Origin: Nostoc sp. UHCC 0926
GTDB lineage: Bacteria; Cyanobacteriota; Cyanobacteriia; Cyanobacteriales; Nostocaceae
Reading direction: 5' to 3'
Assembly: GCF_028623165.1 (NCBI RefSeq)
Contig: NZ_CP117772.1
Location: 620,001-684,000 of the forward strand
Length of the DNA: 64,000 bases
Under the pieces are notes generated by a model. That model was not told the DNA's origin. It ran no database searches and saw nothing but the letters and a program-made list of their open reading frames with translations. The position numbers and the translations under genes were made by a program. Shown one piece after another: positions 47,901 through 56,364 of this stretch. Position 1 is the stretch's first letter, and each line of letters opens with the position of its first letter.

Positions 47901-49807
47901 TAGACGTTAAAAGATTGGGCGTGGGTTTTTTGCGACAGACCTAAATCGTATTGTTTGAGGTCAACAGCCGATTCCTGTCCTTTTAAACTGGGATTATTAC
48001 CATACCATTTGCGGACTTGCTCAAAGAAGTTGACTAAATTGTTACTAGAGATAATTTGATTCCCCGCAGGTCCCAGCAGTAAACCAGTGGCTAATGTCGC
48101 CATCAAGCTAATTACTTGCGGATTTTCCTGAATTGGCGGGGCTTGGTTTTCAGTTCGCAATAATCCGGCTTGTTCTAAGGCTGCTAAATATGCGTTTGTC
48201 CAAGTGTTAACATCTGCCGCCAGCACCGTCAGCGAAACCGAAGCTGTTGGGTCCTTGAGGATAGCATTTCGCAACCGCAGTGCTTCAGTAGTTTGTTGTT
48301 GGACAAATTCCGCACGGGTCATCGCTGTTGCTGTCGCTAAAATGTGGAAGCCAAAAGCAATATCCTCATCTAGAACATCGTCTAAGCCTTTGGGGTCTTT
48401 GGCGAGTTCATCTTGGAGTCCAGGGTAAGTTTGAACATTAAATGTGCGACCAACAAATCCGGCGTTGGGGAGGTCAAGGACATAACCTGGTGCTAAGATT
48501 TCCCCATTGGTATTAATATCGGAGATGAGACTAGCCCAAGGGACATCTTGTAAAACGCCTTCTGGATTGCCACGCAGATTTGAGCTAAACTCCGTGTAGG
48601 GAAGATTGAAGACTTCTGTGTTTGTTCCCAACTCAGGAGTGCCGATAGCAAAATGTACGTAGGGGGTGTCGATATTGGTTAAACTTTGGACTGAGACACC
48701 GTAAGTTGCTGTATCTCCAGGTGCGAGGATGCTTGTCCCACCCAAACCAATGGTGACATCTTGTTCAATTGCCCGTTCAACTAAGTAGCGGTAGGGAACA
48801 ATTGCTACGCGACCATCTGGGTTGATGACTTTAACATCGTAAAGACCGTGGGGTGCTGAGGTGAGGTCGAAGATGGCAGTAATTTTCGTACTGTCAATCA
48901 CTTGGTATCTGACTGGATTGTATTCGGCAATTCCAGGACGTACCAGTTTCACAATTGCTCCTGGTTGGAACTGTGCGCCTAAAATATTGGTGGTTACGTA
49001 GCGGCTATCTCCTCCTCGGTCGGTAACGACATCAGTAATTTCAAAGGGTAGGACATCAGCTAACAAGGACAAAGGCGTGTTATTGCTGGGTTCAGCATAA
49101 CCGCGCACCAGTACATAATAAGTCCCAGTTTTAGTGGTGGGAATTATGGCTGATTGATTTGGCCCTAATACCCCTGTGTACGCAGCATCATATACAATAC
49201 TTGTGGGTGCTTGCCCGAAGCGGACGAACACCTCGTTGGCAGCAAGGCTTGCATCCGAGTTGGCGTTGACGCGCAGGGTTTGACCAGCTTGGAGGTTAAT
49301 TTCAAATAGCCTCTCCTGTCCAGTACTGAGGGTTGTTTCTTTACCTACACCCAACTGCAATTGTTCAACGGTAACGTTCAGGGGGTCAGCAGAAGTTGTG
49401 CGGTTGTTTGCTTCCTTATCAGCTTCGTAAACTTGATTGAAGATATCAGGTCTAACAATGATGCGATATTGTCCCGGAATTGCTGGTGGCAGATTTGCTG
49501 TGAGGGTTGAAGTGTAGTCAGCATTCTTTGCTAAGTTACCACTGTGAGATACTCGCCCAATTATCCGGTCATTGATATCCCAAACTGCATCAGTAGATAA
49601 GTAAACTGCATCACTCCACTCTCCGCTAGCGGGGTTGTTGCCGTAGTTTGTGACTTTCCAACTAATTTGTACCTGTTCACCCGATTTAGCATTACTCGGA
49701 ATCGTAATTTCGTCTACTTGCAAATCGGCTGGCGGTGGCAGTTCTAACACCAGGGGTTGAATACTGGCTTTGGCGTTATTACCCTCGTTATTGCCTTCAA
49801 ATACCAC
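41936..49807 (-). CDS. Giant multidomain protein, part 2 (CARDB, Ig-like and He_PIG repeats)
   Basis: 2623 codons from GTG. It opens in the middle of a CARDB repeat (VFEGNNEGNN, then PPADLQVDEITIP), so this is not a natural N-terminus. Then come IPT-like and Ig-like segments, a propeller-like part (TGLIYVSSGKGIEIFNP), a Big_5-type domain (NPAPNAIVALPQGTISVTFD) and about ten putative Ig/He_PIG repeats of the form NxAPxL ... LPxGAxFDxxTGxFxWTP. All are extracellular adhesive or spacer folds. The last sensible residues are TQTDLSITFS; after them the heptamer tract is translated as SSPYTPHPTPHTLHPQ and the frame stops. Loss of one heptamer would fuse it to the 4931-aa ORF. The frame overlaps the end of part 1 by 64 bases. 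Confidence 0.8.
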   Translation of the reverse strand: MVFEGNNEGNNAKASIQPLVLELPPPADLQVDEITIPSNAKSGEQVQISWKVTNYGNNPASGEWSDAVYLSTDAVWDINDRIIGRVSHSGNLAKNADYTSTLTANLPPAIPGQYRIIVRPDIFNQVYEADKEANNRTTSADPLNVTVEQLQLGVGKETTLSTGQERLFEINLQAGQTLRVNANSDASLAANEVFVRFGQAPTSIVYDAAYTGVLGPNQSAIIPTTKTGTYYVLVRGYAEPSNNTPLSLLADVLPFEITDVVTDRGGDSRYVTTNILGAQFQPGAIVKLVRPGIAEYNPVRYQVIDSTKITAIFDLTSAPHGLYDVKVINPDGRVAIVPYRYLVERAIEQDVTIGLGGTSILAPGDTATYGVSVQSLTNIDTPYVHFAIGTPELGTNTEVFNLPYTEFSSNLRGNPEGVLQDVPWASLISDINTNGEILAPGYVLDLPNAGFVGRTFNVQTYPGLQDELAKDPKGLDDVLDEDIAFGFHILATATAMTRAEFVQQQTTEALRLRNAILKDPTASVSLTVLAADVNTWTNAYLAALEQAGLLRTENQAPPIQENPQVISLMATLATGLLLGPAGNQIISSNNLVNFFEQVRKWYGNNPSLKGQESAVDLKQYDLGLSQKTHAQSFNVYVPFGDARVELPQGVAVPPPSFGSFFNAAGTTSNLATLTGPLGYGMDNIIPIGTALPYTIRFENAAASDSNVGEVRIVTKLDDDLNPRSFQLGSLRLGDIQIHIPTGRGTFSGDFDFTSSKGFILRVSAGLDVISNTATWLIQAIDPNTGEVVQNRDIGLLPPNKANGVGSAFVSYTILPKTGSATGTEITSAARVIYNTSAPLDTAEVTNIIDATAPTTILSATPLVAGGSDYLVKWTATDDAAGSGIKHVTVYVAEDGGDFKIWQQQITETSGVYVGRSGHSYEFLALATDNAGNKEQPSLGISAPNDGSAVNLGTLPTVEKTTQPELGTPPQPQLQPSTNQLFLEAKQGIPSATPTTHPSEFSSVLRPFIASDFATGIPNSHANIAPLAIAVLKDGSVLASGGANRGSLYNFSATGGAATTPLTTLQYPIFDLATDSNGTLWATTGGGPLLQLDAQVGEIVKEYGDSITQTLAIQPVTGLIYVSSGKGIEIFNPISEAFTHYSDLRVDSLAFNADGKLWATTWPERGDIVRFNDLGQPGKILEFDSPVDSIAFGKAGSRLAGLLFVSNNNGDLQMVDLATLQHVKVASGGSRGENITTTDDGRVLLSQSHQIDIFNPVIAPKVAATNPAPNAIVALPQGTISVTFDQDMFAGSANDTTSVLNPANFEVVSASGTITPQSVRYDAKTRTVLLDFNTLTPDHYELRVSPNLKSTAGAELTDGYKEQFTAVSDFSALVDFKFTNPRSDRQHQTISYDVILTSKASSDLLLPVMLLLDPAQSFTGVPRSATRNASGAYMVDLKDNLPQGVLKAGQSTTAHTITVYNPDALRVEFTPGIYALPYPNLAPIITSAPVLTAYSGQSYNYQVAANDPDGAVLGYLLYDAPQGMSVDQNTGLITWSPTQQSPVSTDVTLQVYDLRGAHTTQSFTLNVVGGNHKPVFNTPVISGGIIVSSSNGTVSGGLSANGTPITVKGAEGKSLQLKLSATDTDRNKLTYWADNLPNSAIFDSATGILTWTPGYEAAGTYENVQFTVSDGVEKVTQTATILIAPTNQAPTLIRPANTIVREGEKIRIQLQATDADIIDSISPLATSDFRLATSHLTYSSPLLPGGSTLDPRTGLFEWTPAYFQAGEFEIPFTVSDGESITTQTTKITVLNVNAAPVFDNLGTWQIQEGQSVRFRAFALDPDNPGFVPQDRNADGQLTILEGSDPSVTYTVSGLPTGATFDPITAMFAWTPGYASAGIYNVTFTATDDGNGTGATKQTSLIVPIAVFNTNRAPQINEFTNVTLNRGETRELVLRVNDADNDPLVLQLKAESTGYGIPDFVKFTDNGDGTATLRLTPGVSDGGNYSFTLVAADNGNGGGVNAVQQDEYTFVVSVNAPNDAPKLPFIGNKVAVVGETLEFLVKASDRNQDNLNFNLSSLPAGATLTSTPVYGEALFDWTPTLADIGTYPVTIQVQDSGNGNSTEVLTSQQAFNLVVRTSNTAPILSAIANQTVAEGQTFTLALSSSDADGDTLTYSASNLPPGALLDSAQGILTWTFNLAQAGTYNNITVTASDGNKSSSQTFAILVNNTNQAPVLAPLPIQTGLENNLVQFTLAAGDIDNDSLIYSAVSPLPTGAAFDPRTGQFTWKPNYEQASEYILRFAATDAQGASDIRDVTLRIANVNRTPAISVSPHAVALGETLQFTVAGTDPDNGTNLIYTAVDLPDGAVLDAVTGRFTWTPNPGQVGDYGVTYGVSDGEKTVTQTSLVRVAVAPTPPTVNFDLTPSFPAVPGQKVIVQTLANGLAAIINLTATVDGRPVTVDSQGRIEITPTTPGRLVVDVTATDASGRVAHNSTVVKVRDQQDLAAPIVTFAPGLDGALVKSVTNIIGSVSDVNLDSWVLEIADFGENVYRTLASGNGAVSDLTLAQFDPGKLENGFYQLRLRATDISDRTSSTQAVVEVNTTTKASAYLRTQTDLSITFSSPYTPHPTPHTLHPQPYTHLQFSQR
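41973..42010. repeat. Five-copy heptamer tract (GGGTGTG) at the ORF break
   Basis: On the + strand: GGGTGTA, GGGTGTG three times, GGGTGTA, then GGG. It lies between TDLSITFS and NLIRTYSSLNADE, which belong to one Rhs-type junction. The downstream frame is +1 relative to the upstream frame, so removing 7 bases, or adding 14, gives one continuous reading frame with no stop. See findings. Confidence 0.85.
44611..44645. repeat. Five-copy heptamer tract (AAGTCGG) inside an Ig-like repeat, in frame
   Basis: + strand units AAGTCGC, AAGTCGG, AAGTCGG, AAGTCGC, AAGTGGC. They encode LATSDFRLATSH within an otherwise regular Ig-like repeat between DADIIDSISP and LTYSSPLLPG. Since 7 is not a multiple of 3, a change of one copy would break the ORF. 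Confidence 0.8.
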
Positions 49808-52800
49808 ACCGCGAGGCTTTCATTGACTCCCAAGTTGCCGCCATGATCGACACTACCTAAGAACCAGTGTTTGGCTCCTGGTGTATTTAATGTGGGACTA
49901 TCAGATAGGTAAACGTTGTCAACCCAATTACTTGCTGCTATGCCGTTAGCACCTTGGTTTTGTACTGTCCAAGAAACGCTAAATGGTTGTCCACCTACTG
50001 CTTGTGTTGTCGGTACGACTGTTGTGACTACCAAATCCGGTGGTGGTGTCAGCAGGATGCTTATTGGTCTAGCTTTGTAGTTATTATTGTCCAGTTCTGT
50101 GGGGTCGTCTGGGTTGGTATTGATATCAAGGGTGTCTTCTAAAACGACATTGTAAGCATCTGACCAAGCACTAATATACCACTCTCCGGTGATTTGACTA
50201 GGCAGGGTAACATCTATTTGGGCTGAATATTTCTCGCCAACTTTCAAGACACCGTTGTGTCCGACGCTGGTCAAGAGAATATCTTCTGACTTTCTTTCTT
50301 TGTTAGTTGGGGATGGTCGATTTTTGTCGCGGGTTAACCAGATGGTGTCAGTCCATGTATCCCGGTCGGTTTCACCAATTCCCAAATTTGTGACGGTGTA
50401 GCTAACTTTTATCTTAGAGCCTTCAAATGCTTGGGTGGGAGCAACCACTTGACTGGTAACTAAGTCAGCAGGTGGCAGTGAATTTATATTTAATTTGACT
50501 GCTTTAGTATTGTTAGACTCTCGGGGATATTCGTCTACTAGCCCCGAAGCATCTGCTTGGACAATCAGGTAGGCTTCACCCCGGAAGTATTTGGGAATCA
50601 CTAAAGTATTAGCCTGGGTGCGGTAACTTTCAAGAGATGCTAAGGCCGCGCCATTGCTAAAACTGCCCAAGGACAAGTCATCATAGTTAACTTTGTCATC
50701 CAGTGACAAATAAACTCGGTCTTGCCAGTTGGGTGTATTTGTGCCAACTGTGCCTTCATTGCTGATGATGAAGTCCAAGGAAATCGTGCCACCTGCATTC
50801 ACGGTAGTGGGTGCAATAATCTCCTTCACTTGCAAGTCAGGACGAGCAGTTAAATTAACTAACAGATTGTTGGGATTTGTACTGGTGGTGTTGTTATCAG
50901 TGGCACTATTTTCGTACAGAGAGTTAGTAGCGTTAGTTTTGACTACAACTTCATACAGACCTTGCAGAGTAGAAGGTAGGACAAATTGTTCGGAGCGAGT
51001 GTAGTTTTTACCTGCCAACAGACCGTTACCATAGGTAAAGCTGCCCAAAAAGATTAATTGTTCTCCAGAACCTACCTGTTTGAGGAATATTTGGTCTGTC
51101 CAAGAACCAACTGCATCACCTACGCCGGAGTTCGCTACTGTCCAAGATACATCAATCTTGTTACCAGATTGGGCTGCTGTGGGAGATGTAACGTTTGTTA
51201 CTACTAGATCGGGAGGAGGAGTGAAATTTACTTGAACTGCATTGGAAGTGCGGCTGTTGTTATCAGTATAAATAAACTCGAATGGCCCACCTGTAGTTAC
51301 AACTAGGTAGTAATTACCAGAAAGTCCGTTGGGCAGGGTAACATCAACAGAGGGATTGTAAGTTCCACCCACGGCTAATGCGCCTACGTGTTCAAAGCTG
51401 CCTAAATCTGCAATGATATTTTTGCCTTCGGGGTCGCTGGCCAACTTTACACGGTCTGTCCAAGAACTGGTGTTGGTTATTCCAATACCTGAGTTAGCAA
51501 CTTTCCAGGATACTTGCATTTGTTGACCGCTGCTGGCCGTTGCTTGTGCTTGGACTTCTGAAACCAGCAAGTCTGCGTAGGGTGTGCGGACGACACTGAA
51601 GCTATTATTAGCAATATTGGTATTATTTGTCTCTAAGTTGTTCTCAAAGACCTCAGCAGTAGCATCAGTTTGCACAAATAACTGATATTGACCTTGAAAA
51701 CCGGGAGAGAGGCGTAGTTTTTCCGAACGGGTGTAATTTTCACCGACATTTAAAAATCCATCGTGGGTGAAGTTAGCTAGTATAATATCGTCTGAGTTCC
51801 CGATTGTGCTATCGAGTGAGGCAATAATTCGGTCAACCCATGTGCTGGTTTTACCAATACCATTGCCAAGGTTGGTTACTGTCCAGTCGATGGTTACACT
51901 TGCTGGGTCGCCGATGGTTAAGGTAGGTGCTGTTACATGAGAAACAGCTAAGTCTGCGTATGGAGCTAGTTCGATTTGTAGTTGTTGAAAGACGATGTTT
52001 TGTTCTGCATCTTCTGTATTGTTAATTTCATTAACACTGTTGTTAGCATCAGTGATTACATATAGGTACTTTGTACCGCTAATATTTATAGGTAATTTAA
52101 TGTTTAAGTCTTCACTGTAGCTTGTTTTTGCTAGTAGTCCGCCTGTATGTGTTACTTCTTTGATAAAATCGTTGCTGTTGGGAGTAAATGTTTCTGAGGG
52201 TGCATCTGATAAATAAACGCGGTCAACCCAAGTACCCAATGTAGCGTCTGCACCTGCATTAGTAACATCCCATTCTAAAGATATTATATCCCCCGATGTT
52301 GCTCTTAATATTGTTTCGCTAGCTGTTGGGATCTCATTAAGTTTAGTGATGGTTGGTATCAGGTCAACTTCTTTGAGATTAATGACGTTAATGTTGAAAT
52401 TTTGCTCGTGAGTTAAACCGCCTATATCCTGAGTTCTAACAGTAATTATATGGTTAGTATTTTGCTCATAGTCTAATAAAACACTATTAGCAACTATTAA
52501 TTGATTATTTAAAATTGCAAAACGCCCGTCAGCGTTATTGAGTAATGTATAAGTATGACTATCATTATTATCTGTATCGGTTGTGGTGAATGTTGCAATC
52601 ACTGTACCATTTGAGCTATTTTCGTTAATAGTGTTATTGCTTAACTGAATTACGGTTGGTACTTCATTAACATTCTTAATAGCAATGGTGAATGTCTTTT
52701 CAAAACTTAAGCTATCCGCATCTGTAGCCCGAATTGTAACAGTGTGGCTACTATCATCTTCAAAATTTAATAAACTGCCATTAGCAACTTGTAATTCATT

Positions 52801-55281
52801 GCCAATTATTTTAAACCTCCCACCAGCATCATTGACTAATGAGTAGATATGAGTATCAAAACCATCTAAATCAAAAGTGTTTAAAATTCCAATTACAGAG
52901 CTATTAGAGCTATTTTCATCAATTTGAGTATTGCTAAGTTGAATATCAAATGGAGCTTCATTAACATTATTAATACTAATTTCAAAAGTTTTTTCTAGAC
53001 TTAATCCTCCTTTATCCACAGATTGGACGATAATGTTATAGTTTTTCTGATTTTCAAAATCTAATAATTCTCCATTAGCAACTTTTAGTTGGTTCCCGTC
53101 TAGGAAAAAGCGACCACTAGCACTATCTAATAGTTTATAAGTATGAGTCTCGTCCAAATCTGGGTCAGTGGTACTTAAGGTACCAATTAGCGTTCCGGTC
53201 AAACTATTTTCATCAATTTTCTTATTGCTTAATTGAATATCTGTAGGTGGATTATTGTAGAGATCCAGGAATTGGATAGCTTGAGCAAAGACGTTATTAT
53301 TTTCATTACCTTCTAATTGGTAATATTTTTCATCAGTAATAAAGAGCAGATATTGGTTGCCTGTAGCTGTTTGTGGTAGGGTAATTGTATAATCGACGGT
53401 ATACGCAGTATTAACTGCTAGTACCGTTTGTTTTGATATACGACTAATGAAAGTATCTGTAACATCGAAGGTATTATCTATAGACAGATAAATTGCATCA
53501 TACCAAGTTGTTGCATCCGTTAAGTCTTTACCTTGATTTTCTACTGTCCAACTGACACCAATGTTAGAACCAGGTTTAAGACTTGTCTTTACATCCACAC
53601 CAGTTATCTTGAAATCAGGTAACTGATTATCCTCAATAAAGGTACTATTAGAAGTATCAAAAGTTCCTCCATTTTGGTGAATGGTTCCTGCTGCTTTGAT
53701 AAATTTTCCACTAGAAAAGTATAGTCTACCTTGACGGAGGTCAACTGTACCAGTGTTGTTGAATGTGGAGTCGGAAAAAGTAGTTGTTCCTGTAGAATTA
53801 GATTTAATTAAACTGCCGCTATTGTTAAAAGTAAGATTGTATAAAGCTACGTCATTTTTAATTTCAAATATCCCTTGATTGTTAATTACCTCATTAGCAC
53901 TGTCGTGGTCGCCGTCAATATAATAATAATCACTATTCCAGTTGACAGTTCCTTGGTTGTTTAAAGTAATTTGGTTTCTCAGGTATTTATAATAGCCATT
54001 ATTAATGTTCAGAGTTGCTTCTGCAGCAATGTTAACTATTCCCGGACCGCTAAGTGTCCCTGCTAACCATTGATTATTTTGTCCTTTGAGTGTGACTACT
54101 CCTGTTGTGTTTAATCTCCCACTATTAAGGATGAAATCGTTGTTAATCGCCCCTTCCCCAAGAATTGTTAAATCACCACCAGTCAGGACCAAATCTTCTT
54201 GAGTTGTCAGCTTGGCAATTGATGTTGAGCCTTGACGAAAGGTAATCATAACCTCTTGTGGCACATCAATCACAACTTCATCTGTAGCTCCTGGTAATCT
54301 CCCCGTACTCCAATGAGTTAAATCGTCCCAAAAACCGCTGCCACCAACCCAATAAACTATATTAGAGCTAGAAACATTAGTATCTAAAGTATCAAAATTT
54401 GACTCGGTTGATTCAGAGGATATTTCATGAGTAGAATGAATATCTTCCCAAGTGGGAAAACGCCGCACCCCTGGAGGTAGTGTAGCGTCCATAACGGAAG
54501 TACCGTAATCTACATGAGATATACCAAGTACGTGTCCCATTTCATGGACGAGCGCACTCAGTAAATCAATTTTTGTCTCTACTGGACTATTCTCAATTGG
54601 GTTAAACTCAGAATCGTCGTCTGGAGTAAGATCTATAAACCAGCCAATACCAGCAGCATCTTGGTCAAGAGTAATCACATTCCCCTGAGTTAAACCTAAC
54701 CTCAAACTAGGTAGGTCGGCGATCGCTAATTGTACTTCTTTGAGAATACCTTGCTCTCCTGGAGTGATGCCCACACTCGCCCAACGTGCAATAGCCTCGG
54801 TACGGAATATTTCTAATATTTCTGGTGTTAGTTGGTCAAAGCGCTGGTGAGTGTTTGTCTTTCCAGAGACATTTATAGTGCTGGTCTGCTGACTAATATC
54901 GCTTTGTGTCGCTTTGAAATCTGCACGAGTGAGGCTGGCTTGGGTTTCATCTTTACTTAAAAAGCCAACTATTGGGTGATTAGCTATGGCACCTGTAAGA
55001 GGGTCAAAGCTAGTGGTTAAGATGTCAGTTGAGTTTGGTTTTAAAGAATTAGCATCTCCAACTACAGTCAAAGGCTGTTCTACAAAAGAAGTCGCAGATA
55101 ATGAAATATCACTGATTACAATTTTTGGACTAGTCAGCCCAACTGGTGATGTCGAGGGATGATTTGAAGAAATTCCAATTCCTTGACTCAATTTGAATGG
55201 ATCTTCAATCACGGGTTTTATGTACCCGTCAACAGACAGCGGTGAATCGGTGGTTGGAAACAACTCGTTCATCCCTGACAT
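49744..55281 (-). CDS. Giant multidomain protein, part 1 (N-terminal metzincin, cadherin and CARDB repeats)
   Basis: 1845 codons from ATG 55281, with AGAGG 5-6 bases upstream. There is no classical signal peptide. Residues 140-300 form a matrixin/metzincin protease: zinc site HEMGHVLGISH (245-255, full HExxHxxGxxH) and Met-turn TSVMDATL. A beta-helix-like region follows (about 310-560; YWVGGSGFWDDLTHWS, GNxGT-type strands), then a CARDB repeat, three cadherin-like repeats (IQLSNKKIDENS, IQLSNTQIDENSS, IQLSNNTINENSS) and a series of CARDB repeats each near 115 aa (WVDRVYLSD, WTDRVKLASD, WVDNVYLSD). The frame leaves the last CARDB repeat after GGNLGVNESLAV: about 24 residues expected there are missing and the natural continuation is in the overlapping next ORF, an out-of-frame deletion near 49800. 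Confidence 0.85.
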   Translation of the reverse strand: MSGMNELFPTTDSPLSVDGYIKPVIEDPFKLSQGIGISSNHPSTSPVGLTSPKIVISDISLSATSFVEQPLTVVGDANSLKPNSTDILTTSFDPLTGAIANHPIVGFLSKDETQASLTRADFKATQSDISQQTSTINVSGKTNTHQRFDQLTPEILEIFRTEAIARWASVGITPGEQGILKEVQLAIADLPSLRLGLTQGNVITLDQDAAGIGWFIDLTPDDDSEFNPIENSPVETKIDLLSALVHEMGHVLGISHVDYGTSVMDATLPPGVRRFPTWEDIHSTHEISSESTESNFDTLDTNVSSSNIVYWVGGSGFWDDLTHWSTGRLPGATDEVVIDVPQEVMITFRQGSTSIAKLTTQEDLVLTGGDLTILGEGAINNDFILNSGRLNTTGVVTLKGQNNQWLAGTLSGPGIVNIAAEATLNINNGYYKYLRNQITLNNQGTVNWNSDYYYIDGDHDSANEVINNQGIFEIKNDVALYNLTFNNSGSLIKSNSTGTTTFSDSTFNNTGTVDLRQGRLYFSSGKFIKAAGTIHQNGGTFDTSNSTFIEDNQLPDFKITGVDVKTSLKPGSNIGVSWTVENQGKDLTDATTWYDAIYLSIDNTFDVTDTFISRISKQTVLAVNTAYTVDYTITLPQTATGNQYLLFITDEKYYQLEGNENNNVFAQAIQFLDLYNNPPTDIQLSNKKIDENSLTGTLIGTLSTTDPDLDETHTYKLLDSASGRFFLDGNQLKVANGELLDFENQKNYNIIVQSVDKGGLSLEKTFEISINNVNEAPFDIQLSNTQIDENSSNSSVIGILNTFDLDGFDTHIYSLVNDAGGRFKIIGNELQVANGSLLNFEDDSSHTVTIRATDADSLSFEKTFTIAIKNVNEVPTVIQLSNNTINENSSNGTVIATFTTTDTDNNDSHTYTLLNNADGRFAILNNQLIVANSVLLDYEQNTNHIITVRTQDIGGLTHEQNFNINVINLKEVDLIPTITKLNEIPTASETILRATSGDIISLEWDVTNAGADATLGTWVDRVYLSDAPSETFTPNSNDFIKEVTHTGGLLAKTSYSEDLNIKLPINISGTKYLYVITDANNSVNEINNTEDAEQNIVFQQLQIELAPYADLAVSHVTAPTLTIGDPASVTIDWTVTNLGNGIGKTSTWVDRIIASLDSTIGNSDDIILANFTHDGFLNVGENYTRSEKLRLSPGFQGQYQLFVQTDATAEVFENNLETNNTNIANNSFSVVRTPYADLLVSEVQAQATASSGQQMQVSWKVANSGIGITNTSSWTDRVKLASDPEGKNIIADLGSFEHVGALAVGGTYNPSVDVTLPNGLSGNYYLVVTTGGPFEFIYTDNNSRTSNAVQVNFTPPPDLVVTNVTSPTAAQSGNKIDVSWTVANSGVGDAVGSWTDQIFLKQVGSGEQLIFLGSFTYGNGLLAGKNYTRSEQFVLPSTLQGLYEVVVKTNATNSLYENSATDNNTTSTNPNNLLVNLTARPDLQVKEIIAPTTVNAGGTISLDFIISNEGTVGTNTPNWQDRVYLSLDDKVNYDDLSLGSFSNGAALASLESYRTQANTLVIPKYFRGEAYLIVQADASGLVDEYPRESNNTKAVKLNINSLPPADLVTSQVVAPTQAFEGSKIKVSYTVTNLGIGETDRDTWTDTIWLTRDKNRPSPTNKERKSEDILLTSVGHNGVLKVGEKYSAQIDVTLPSQITGEWYISAWSDAYNVVLEDTLDINTNPDDPTELDNNNYKARPISILLTPPPDLVVTTVVPTTQAVGGQPFSVSWTVQNQGANGIAASNWVDNVYLSDSPTLNTPGAKHWFLGSVDHGGNLGVNESLAVWYLKAITRVITPKPVFNPWC

Positions 55282-55704
55282 ATAAACCTCTAAAAAATTC
55301 TCAAAATTAACTATTTGCTATATAGCTTTTTCTATCGGGAGCAAAGAAATTGGATATTTATCAGTGCAGAACTGGCGAAGGGAGTAAATACTCTCTTTGT
55401 CGAAATATCTAAATATCTATCTGATCAGGGAGATCCAATAATTAACAATTCAAAATTCACACATTTAAAATTCAAACATTTTAGACAGCTGAGTTGGGGA
55501 TTTAAACCCCAACTCAACTGAGACTACGTGTAATGGTTGGGGTCTTAAATCCTTAATTTTACGATAAATCCTCTTGCGCCAACGCATACAGCCGCCTAAT
55601 TACGGTTTGCTCCACATTAGTTAATCGCTCTAACCATGACTAATAACTCATAAGGCTAAGGCTGATTTATTCTTTGCAAGTATTAAACTCAAACTCACAA
55701 CTGC
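55282..55704. other. Upstream region of the giant gene
   Basis: It holds AT-rich ATTCAAAATTC-type repeats near 55445-55480 and the hairpin described separately. On the minus strand at about 55563-55640 a 25-codon remnant reads SWLERLTNVEQTVIRRLYAL and then AQEDLS before a stop, plainly protein-like but unidentified. No complete gene. Confidence 0.45.
55491..55515. terminator. Hairpin GAGTTGGGG / CCCCAACTC
   Basis: A 9-bp perfect stem with a 7-nt AT-rich loop (ATTTAAA) lies between the small ORF at 55.7 kb and the giant gene, both on the minus strand. No T-tract on either side. It could end the upstream transcript or be a repeat. Confidence 0.4.
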
Positions 55705-55977
55705 TTAAGCAGCAGAACTAGCAAATAAATTGGGAAATACCGTTTTATCTTCACTGTTTTTACCAAGAAACTTTGTGTTGATAATTTCTTGATAACTTTC
55801 TAAATCTAACTGCCAACTTTCAATGTTTTGATATAGACTGTTTTGGCATTCAGAACTACTTTCGCTGTTGACTTCGTAGCTAAAACTGCCACTAAACAAC
55901 ACGATTGGCGTAGTTGTCTCGTCTGGATTCCGCAATGCTGCTTCATTATTTAAGTCAAAGGTCAAACAATTTATCAA
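55705..55977 (-). CDS. Small unrecognised protein (about 90 aa)
   Basis: The listed frame opens with GTG at 55986, but AAGGAG overlaps that codon. The TTG at 55977 lies 8 bases behind the AAGGAG and is the better start, giving MINCLTFDLNNEAALRNPDE and so on. It continues TPIVLFSGSFSYEVNSESSS and ends FPNLFASSAA. Acidic, one Cys pair (Cys4 and a later Cys), no signal peptide or membrane segment. It lies upstream of and co-oriented with the giant gene, 420 bp away. A small accessory or precursor peptide is conceivable; I see no leader motif that would prove it. Confidence 0.5.
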   Translation of the reverse strand: MINCLTFDLNNEAALRNPDETTTPIVLFSGSFSYEVNSESSSECQNSLYQNIESWQLDLESYQEIINTKFLGKNSEDKTVFPNLFASSAA

Positions 55978-56234
55978 ATTAAGCACTCCTTGCTGTCAAA
56001 TTATTTAGTTCAGCAACTAAAACACCCGGATGTTCCCATGCTTATTGTCTAGTTGTTTGGCGCGGGCGTGCGGCTGCGCCGCACCGTCGCTTGTGACAGT
56101 TGCGTAAGTCCTGGATATTTTTAGAATGCGATCGCTGACCATGTGATTGAGCAAACGCGGTTGGTTGGAGTGTATCAGTGCTAACATCTGTACAATTTAT
56201 TAGATCATTCTAGAAATCCAAGTCAGGTGCAAGC

Positions 56235-56364
56235 ATGGGGGAGATGAGAAACAATTACACACCGCAAGAGCAGAAAAACATTGAGCTTGTAAAGGAATAT
56301 ATGCAGATCGCCTATGATCCTAAGCGTGCCAGCGCCGATACAGTAGCGCATCTGTGTGCATTAA
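56235..56364 (+). pseudogene. SnoaL-like ester cyclase, 5' fragment cut by an IS
   Basis: The frame MGEMRNNYTPQEQKNIELVK continues EYMQIAYDPKRASADTVAHL, the first helices of a SnoaL-like (NTF2-fold) ester cyclase family protein. After HLCA the sequence changes to the IS end motif CCCGGATTTCTCAC (56365-56378). The remaining two thirds of the gene are not found to the right of the IS remnant, so a deletion accompanied or followed the insertion. Start could also be ATG 56244. Confidence 0.6.

Larger units (their letters stand above)
27109..55281 (-). other. Ancestral giant gene spanning three ORFs (28.2 kb, about 9,390 codons)
   Basis: The three giant ORFs are contiguous and co-oriented, and each break falls inside a repeat or motif whose other half is in the next ORF: CARDB at 49.8 kb and the Rhs entry at 41.9 kb. 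Only part 1 has a start with a Shine-Dalgarno. I therefore read the locus as one gene, now interrupted by one out-of-frame deletion and one heptamer tract. The encoded architecture (protease, adhesion repeats, YD segment, nuclease, second protease-like site, Ca-binding repeats) suggests a very large exported surface protein or polymorphic-toxin-like assembly. Confidence 0.7.
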
